NCBI GenBank assembly: GCA_021209875.1
Contig: JAGYVD010000006.1
Coordinates: 744,001 to 808,000, forward strand
Source of the DNA: Rosellinia necatrix
Lineage: Eukaryota; Ascomycota; Sordariomycetes; Xylariales; Xylariaceae
Length of the DNA stretch: 64,000 nt
Reading direction: 5' to 3'
The notes beneath the pieces were generated by a model. It had not been told where the DNA came from. It ran no database searches and saw only the letters and a program-made list of their open reading frames with translations. Positions 60,965 through 64,000 of this stretch are shown one piece after another. Position numbers and translations under genes: made by a program. Position 1 is the stretch's first letter, and each line of letters begins with the position of its first letter.

Positions 60965-61330
60965 CTAGTAGTAGAAATAATAGTACAGCCAGACCTCGAC
61001 GTGGAACAGGCAGCCAAGCAGGAAGACTTTCCTAACGTCACTCTTGCCCTCCGGCGTGTCCACGATATAGACAACGAAGTCCTCGAACCGCTCCTTCAAC
61101 TCCTCGAGCCTCTGTTTCTGCGGGGCCCGAGTGGCCGCGGTGGACGTGAAGCCGCGACGGACGTGGTGGTGGTGGTAGTGTTAGTGGTGGAGACGACCAC
61201 GAGCCACTATCGCTGCCGCTATTAGGGAGGAGGAGGAGGAGGAGGAGGAAGAGGAGAGGAAGAAGAGCGGGTTCCTTGTGGCCGTGCGCGCGATGGACGT
61301 GAAGAGGAGCCGGGTGGGTTGGTATGGCAT
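60965..61330 (-). CDS. Doubtful small mitochondrial-type protein with an in-frame stop or unproven intron
   Basis: On the minus strand the frame from ATG at 61330 begins MPYQPTRLLFTSIARTATRN, which looks like a mitochondrial presequence, and runs through a Ser run (GGA repeat, 61225-61250). After a TAA, the same frame continues RRGFTSTAATRAPQKQRLEE and KERFEDFVVYIVDTPEG, ending FHVEVWLYYYFYY at TAG 60965. Both halves look coding and are in the same frame. A 90-nt intron (donor GTGGCT, branch-like CCACTAACAC, acceptor CCGCAG) would remove the TAA without changing frame, but also the RGFTSTA segment. I do not recognise the family. It could be a real small gene with one intron, a broken gene, or chance coding potential. 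Confidence 0.4.
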
Positions 61331-62363
61331 TTAGACGGCGCAATTGACCCCAATGCAATGCTCGGGGGGGAAGGGGAGATGGGTTAAGTTGTTTTTGGTG
61401 GTTTGCCTTTGGAGCTGCTCGTGTTGGCGATGCTAGGATAGGATGGTAAGGGATGGGATGGCGGGGTGTTGGGTGTGTTTTTTTTTTTTTTTGAGGTTTG
61501 AGTTTAAATTCCAATGGCGCTGAGATCAAGGAACATTGATGCATAAATATGCCTGAGGTTGTTGTGGAGAAAACGAGTCTCCAGTTGACCAAATGGGCTG
61601 TACGTATTCAAAGAACTTAAGACTATTTTTTTTTACATAATTAATATAAAGCCTCATCCTATATCGCCATATATGCATCATTCATCCAAACTCATGGTTG
61701 TGAAGTATGCGCCTTGGGCTGAAGGGCGGCGTGGTCAATGAACATACTCATTCGTCAGGACTGGTGGTGAGTCCGTCCAAGCGCCACGTTAAGTATTGTA
61801 TTATCCCATAGCTGATCGACAGGAGCCGTTGACAACGAAACACTACGTAGAAACACTACGTACACAACGACGGGACATTTTAGCACGTGCATGGCAATAA
61901 AACTTGGAAGATATGTTGAAAATTCTTGTAATCATGAAAACATAACGTTTATGGGGTATCTCGACCTCCTCAAATCAACGCGCATAGCTATACTACCCAT
62001 CTCAATTCAGTTTGAGCTACTCCATCCATCTACACTACTCGCGTGGGTAGGTAAAGTAAAGCAAGTCTGTAATAGACGGCTCAAGCGATAGTTACTGGTC
62101 CCGGCCAGCCCTTCCGCACGAAATGGATGCCACTTAACGACAGTTGCGAATGAATACGATACAGAACCTATTACTACATGTCTCTCGAGCCCTCGGTAGT
62201 TGGCATTCTCCCCGATCCTGCGAGATGGGGGGTTACATGTCTGCATCACCACATAACCTCTCGGTGCGTGCGCGACCAACCACGAATTCTAGTGCATCAC
62301 CCACTCCCCCCACCCCCCCCCCAGTTTATGTCTTTAGCTGGGATGCGCCACGCCACGCCGAGC
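61331..62363. other. Intergenic region, about 1 kb
   Basis: Poly-T at 61479-61492 and 61627-61634. The repeated 12-mer AAACACTACGTA occurs twice at about 61838-61864. No gene recognised. Confidence 0.5.
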
Positions 62364-63709
62364 TTATGCGCCGACGCTGGCCAGTCGCGGGTGCTGCTGC
62401 TGCTCAGGCTGGGGCGTCAGCCGGCGCACGAGGTCCGGCACGCCGACGCGGTCGGCCATGCGGTCCGGGATGAGGTCGGGCGACACCGAGCGGAGGGGGG
62501 GTACTCGGTCGCGGGCGTGGCGCGCAGCAGACGCGACGTCATGGGCTGGGGCGCCAGGATCGTCGGGGACTGGACCTCGTCGACGACGGTCTTGGGGATG
62601 GGCGCCGCGGCGGCGGCGGGGCCGGTGCGGATGCTGGAGGGCAGGATCTGCTCGAACCCTTGGTCCCTCGCGACCTTCTCGATACTCTTGAAGTACTATC
62701 ACACCGGGGGAGTGGTGGTTTGATTAGTACACGATACGATTGATGTCGGAGGGGGAAGGGAGGAGGGGGAAAGGGAAGGGGGGAGGACTAGGTATGTATT
62801 TTTTTTTTCTCACCTTCACGGTCTTGACTTGGAGCTCCAATGTGGCATCCTCGTCACACACGATCATCGGGTGAGGGTGGAGCTGGAGGCTCGAGAGGGT
62901 CCACATGTGGTTCACGCCCTGCTCGATGCACTTCTGCAGGGCCAGGGACTTGCGCGCGCCGATGATGATGATGACGACCTCCCTCGCCTCGAGGATGGTC
63001 TGCACGCCGACCGTTAGGGCCATCCTGGGGACCTTCTCTACGTCGTTGCCGAAGAAGCGGGAGTTGGCCAGGATGGTGTCGTATGCCAGCGTCTTGACGC
63101 GGGTCCTGGACGCCAGGCTGGAGCCGGGCTCGTTGAAGGCGATGTGGCCGTCCTCGCCGATGCCGCCGAGGAAGAGGTCGATGCCCCCGACGCGTTTGAT
63201 TTTCGCCTCGTACTCGACGCACTCCGCCTCCAGGTTGGGCGCATTGCCGTTCAAGATGTGCACGTTGTTCGGGTTCACGTTCACATGGGAGAAGAAGTGC
63301 TTCCACATGAAGGAGTGGTAGCTCTCGGGGTGGTCCCGCGGGATCCCCACGTACTCATCCTACGGTCGTGTGTTAAAAACCACGTACGATATACAAGTCG
63401 GGCATCAAGGGATTGGATTCATCATGATGCATACCATATTGAAGGTGACGACATTCTCGAATGAGATCTAGTGCATCGTTGTTAGTCAATTTATTATTCT
63501 ACCATCTTGTCTAAATGTCTAATACATACCACCCCAGCCTTGTATTTCTCAACCAATATCCTATACACACCAAGCGGGCTAGAACCGGTGGGTAATCCGA
63601 GTACGAACGGGTGTGTAGGGGTAGGGTTGAAGTGACGGATCCGGTCGATGATGTAATTGGCCACGTAAGAGCTGGCAGTCTCGGAGTCGTCGCGGATGAT
63701 GAGCCTCAT
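62364..63709 (-). CDS. Glucosamine-6-phosphate deaminase/isomerase (NagB type), frame lost near C-terminus
   Basis: Converts glucosamine-6-phosphate to fructose-6-phosphate and ammonia, the last step of N-acetylglucosamine (chitin sugar) use. Exons: 63709-63530, 63467-63435 (33 nt), 63359-62814 and from 62695. Introns are 62, 75 and 118 nt, GT-AG, all at phase 0. Motifs: [25 protein letters not shown] (phosphate loop), [24 protein letters not shown] (the NMDEY catalytic segment, split by intron 2), [21 protein letters not shown] (active-site His) and [12 protein letters not shown]. The core is complete. In exon 4 the frame from [10 protein letters not shown] reads on to a stop at 62417, while a fitting end, [20 protein letters not shown], lies in another frame and stops at 62364. 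The break is at a seven-base C run (62495-62501); one more C would restore 363 residues. Enzyme activity may survive this, as the break is after the catalytic core. Confidence 0.92.
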
Positions 63710-64000
63710 ATTGGCGATGTAGTATCTGAAACTGGAAGGTCTACCGGGGAAGAAGAAAAAAAGAGAGGGATAAAAAAAAAAAAAGGCCCTAATAGGTGGT
63801 ATCAAACACGAACTGAAACTAGACGTATTCGAGGATCTCGTGTTGGAGATGGAGAAAGTTTAGATTCTCTCGTAGACTCTCTCTCGTCTTTGGTTGGAGG
63901 GGAGGAGGGGGGGATTGTCAGAGGTCTGACAGAAGAGGAGCACGCAGTCAATACTAGTAGGCTTTCATGGCTACCTTGGCTACCTATTATGAGGGGTAGT
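63710..64000. other. 5' flank of the deaminase gene
   Basis: Upstream sequence of the minus-strand gene, with a poly-A run at 63771-63784 and G runs at 63898-63914. No further gene start is seen before the window ends. Confidence 0.5.

Noticed and set aside
61038..61592. 184-codon minus-strand ORF rich in Pro and His
   Set aside because: Lies in a shifted frame over the candidate small mitochondrial-type gene; low complexity only.

Overview
The window is nuclear DNA of a filamentous ascomycete (Pezizomycotina), most likely a Sordariomycete. The evidence is the intron style (mostly 50-140 nt, GTAAGT-like donors, CTAAC/CTGAC branch sites close to AG), wide gene spacing, and the protein families: a fungal DUF6536 membrane protein, ADA2/CECR1-type deaminase, Srp40, nuclear-encoded complex I 51 kDa subunit, dynactin p27, MON2, PEX11 and neutral ceramidase. 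No CRISPR array, tRNA, rRNA or intact transposon was recognised. All exon structures below were joined by hand from splice signals and reading-frame continuity.

Layout. 1-9.3 kb: 3' part of the DEAD-box helicase MAK5 (+), a SAM methyltransferase (+), a 4-TM protein (-), a DUF6536 membrane protein with four introns (+) and a claudin/SUR7-like 4-TM protein (-). 9.3-13.5 kb: gene-poor, with microsatellites. 13.5-19.4 kb: a multi-TM protein (-) and an adenosine deaminase-like enzyme (-). 19.4-23.9 kb: gene-poor. 23.9-30.3 kb: Srp40/Nopp140 (-), a 4-TM protein (+) and an ArsB/CitMHS-type permease (-). 32.8-41.1 kb: a 7-TM protein containing an 8-nt exon (+), PEX11 (-), NADH dehydrogenase 51 kDa subunit (-) and dynactin p27 (+). 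41.1-44.3 kb: no gene seen. 44.3-46.4 kb: a cytochrome P450 (+). 48.1-55.9 kb: a stomatin-like mitochondrial protein (+) convergent with MON2 (-). 57.7-63.7 kb: neutral ceramidase with 17- and 16-nt exons and a GC-AG intron (+), a doubtful small mitochondrial-type gene (-) and glucosamine-6-phosphate deaminase (-).

The genes are a mix of core cell biology (ribosome biogenesis, respiratory chain, dynein motor, Golgi/endosome traffic, peroxisomes, mitochondria) and accessory functions (methyltransferase, P450, permease, amino-sugar and ceramide catabolism). They do not form an evident biosynthetic cluster, and no defence or mobile system was found.

The most striking signal is a repeated pattern. 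Four otherwise intact genes (PEX11, P450, stomatin-like, glucosamine-6-phosphate deaminase) each lose frame in or beside a G or C homopolymer, and the expected protein resumes in another frame right after the run. This fits sequence or assembly length errors at G/C runs best, but real recent inactivation cannot be excluded from one sequence. Other notable items are the micro-exons, a 3n intron that hides a stop codon, a Ser-to-Thr change in the ceramidase active-site motif, sharp within-gene GC steps, and a dispersed intergenic palindrome family based on TACCTAGGTA.
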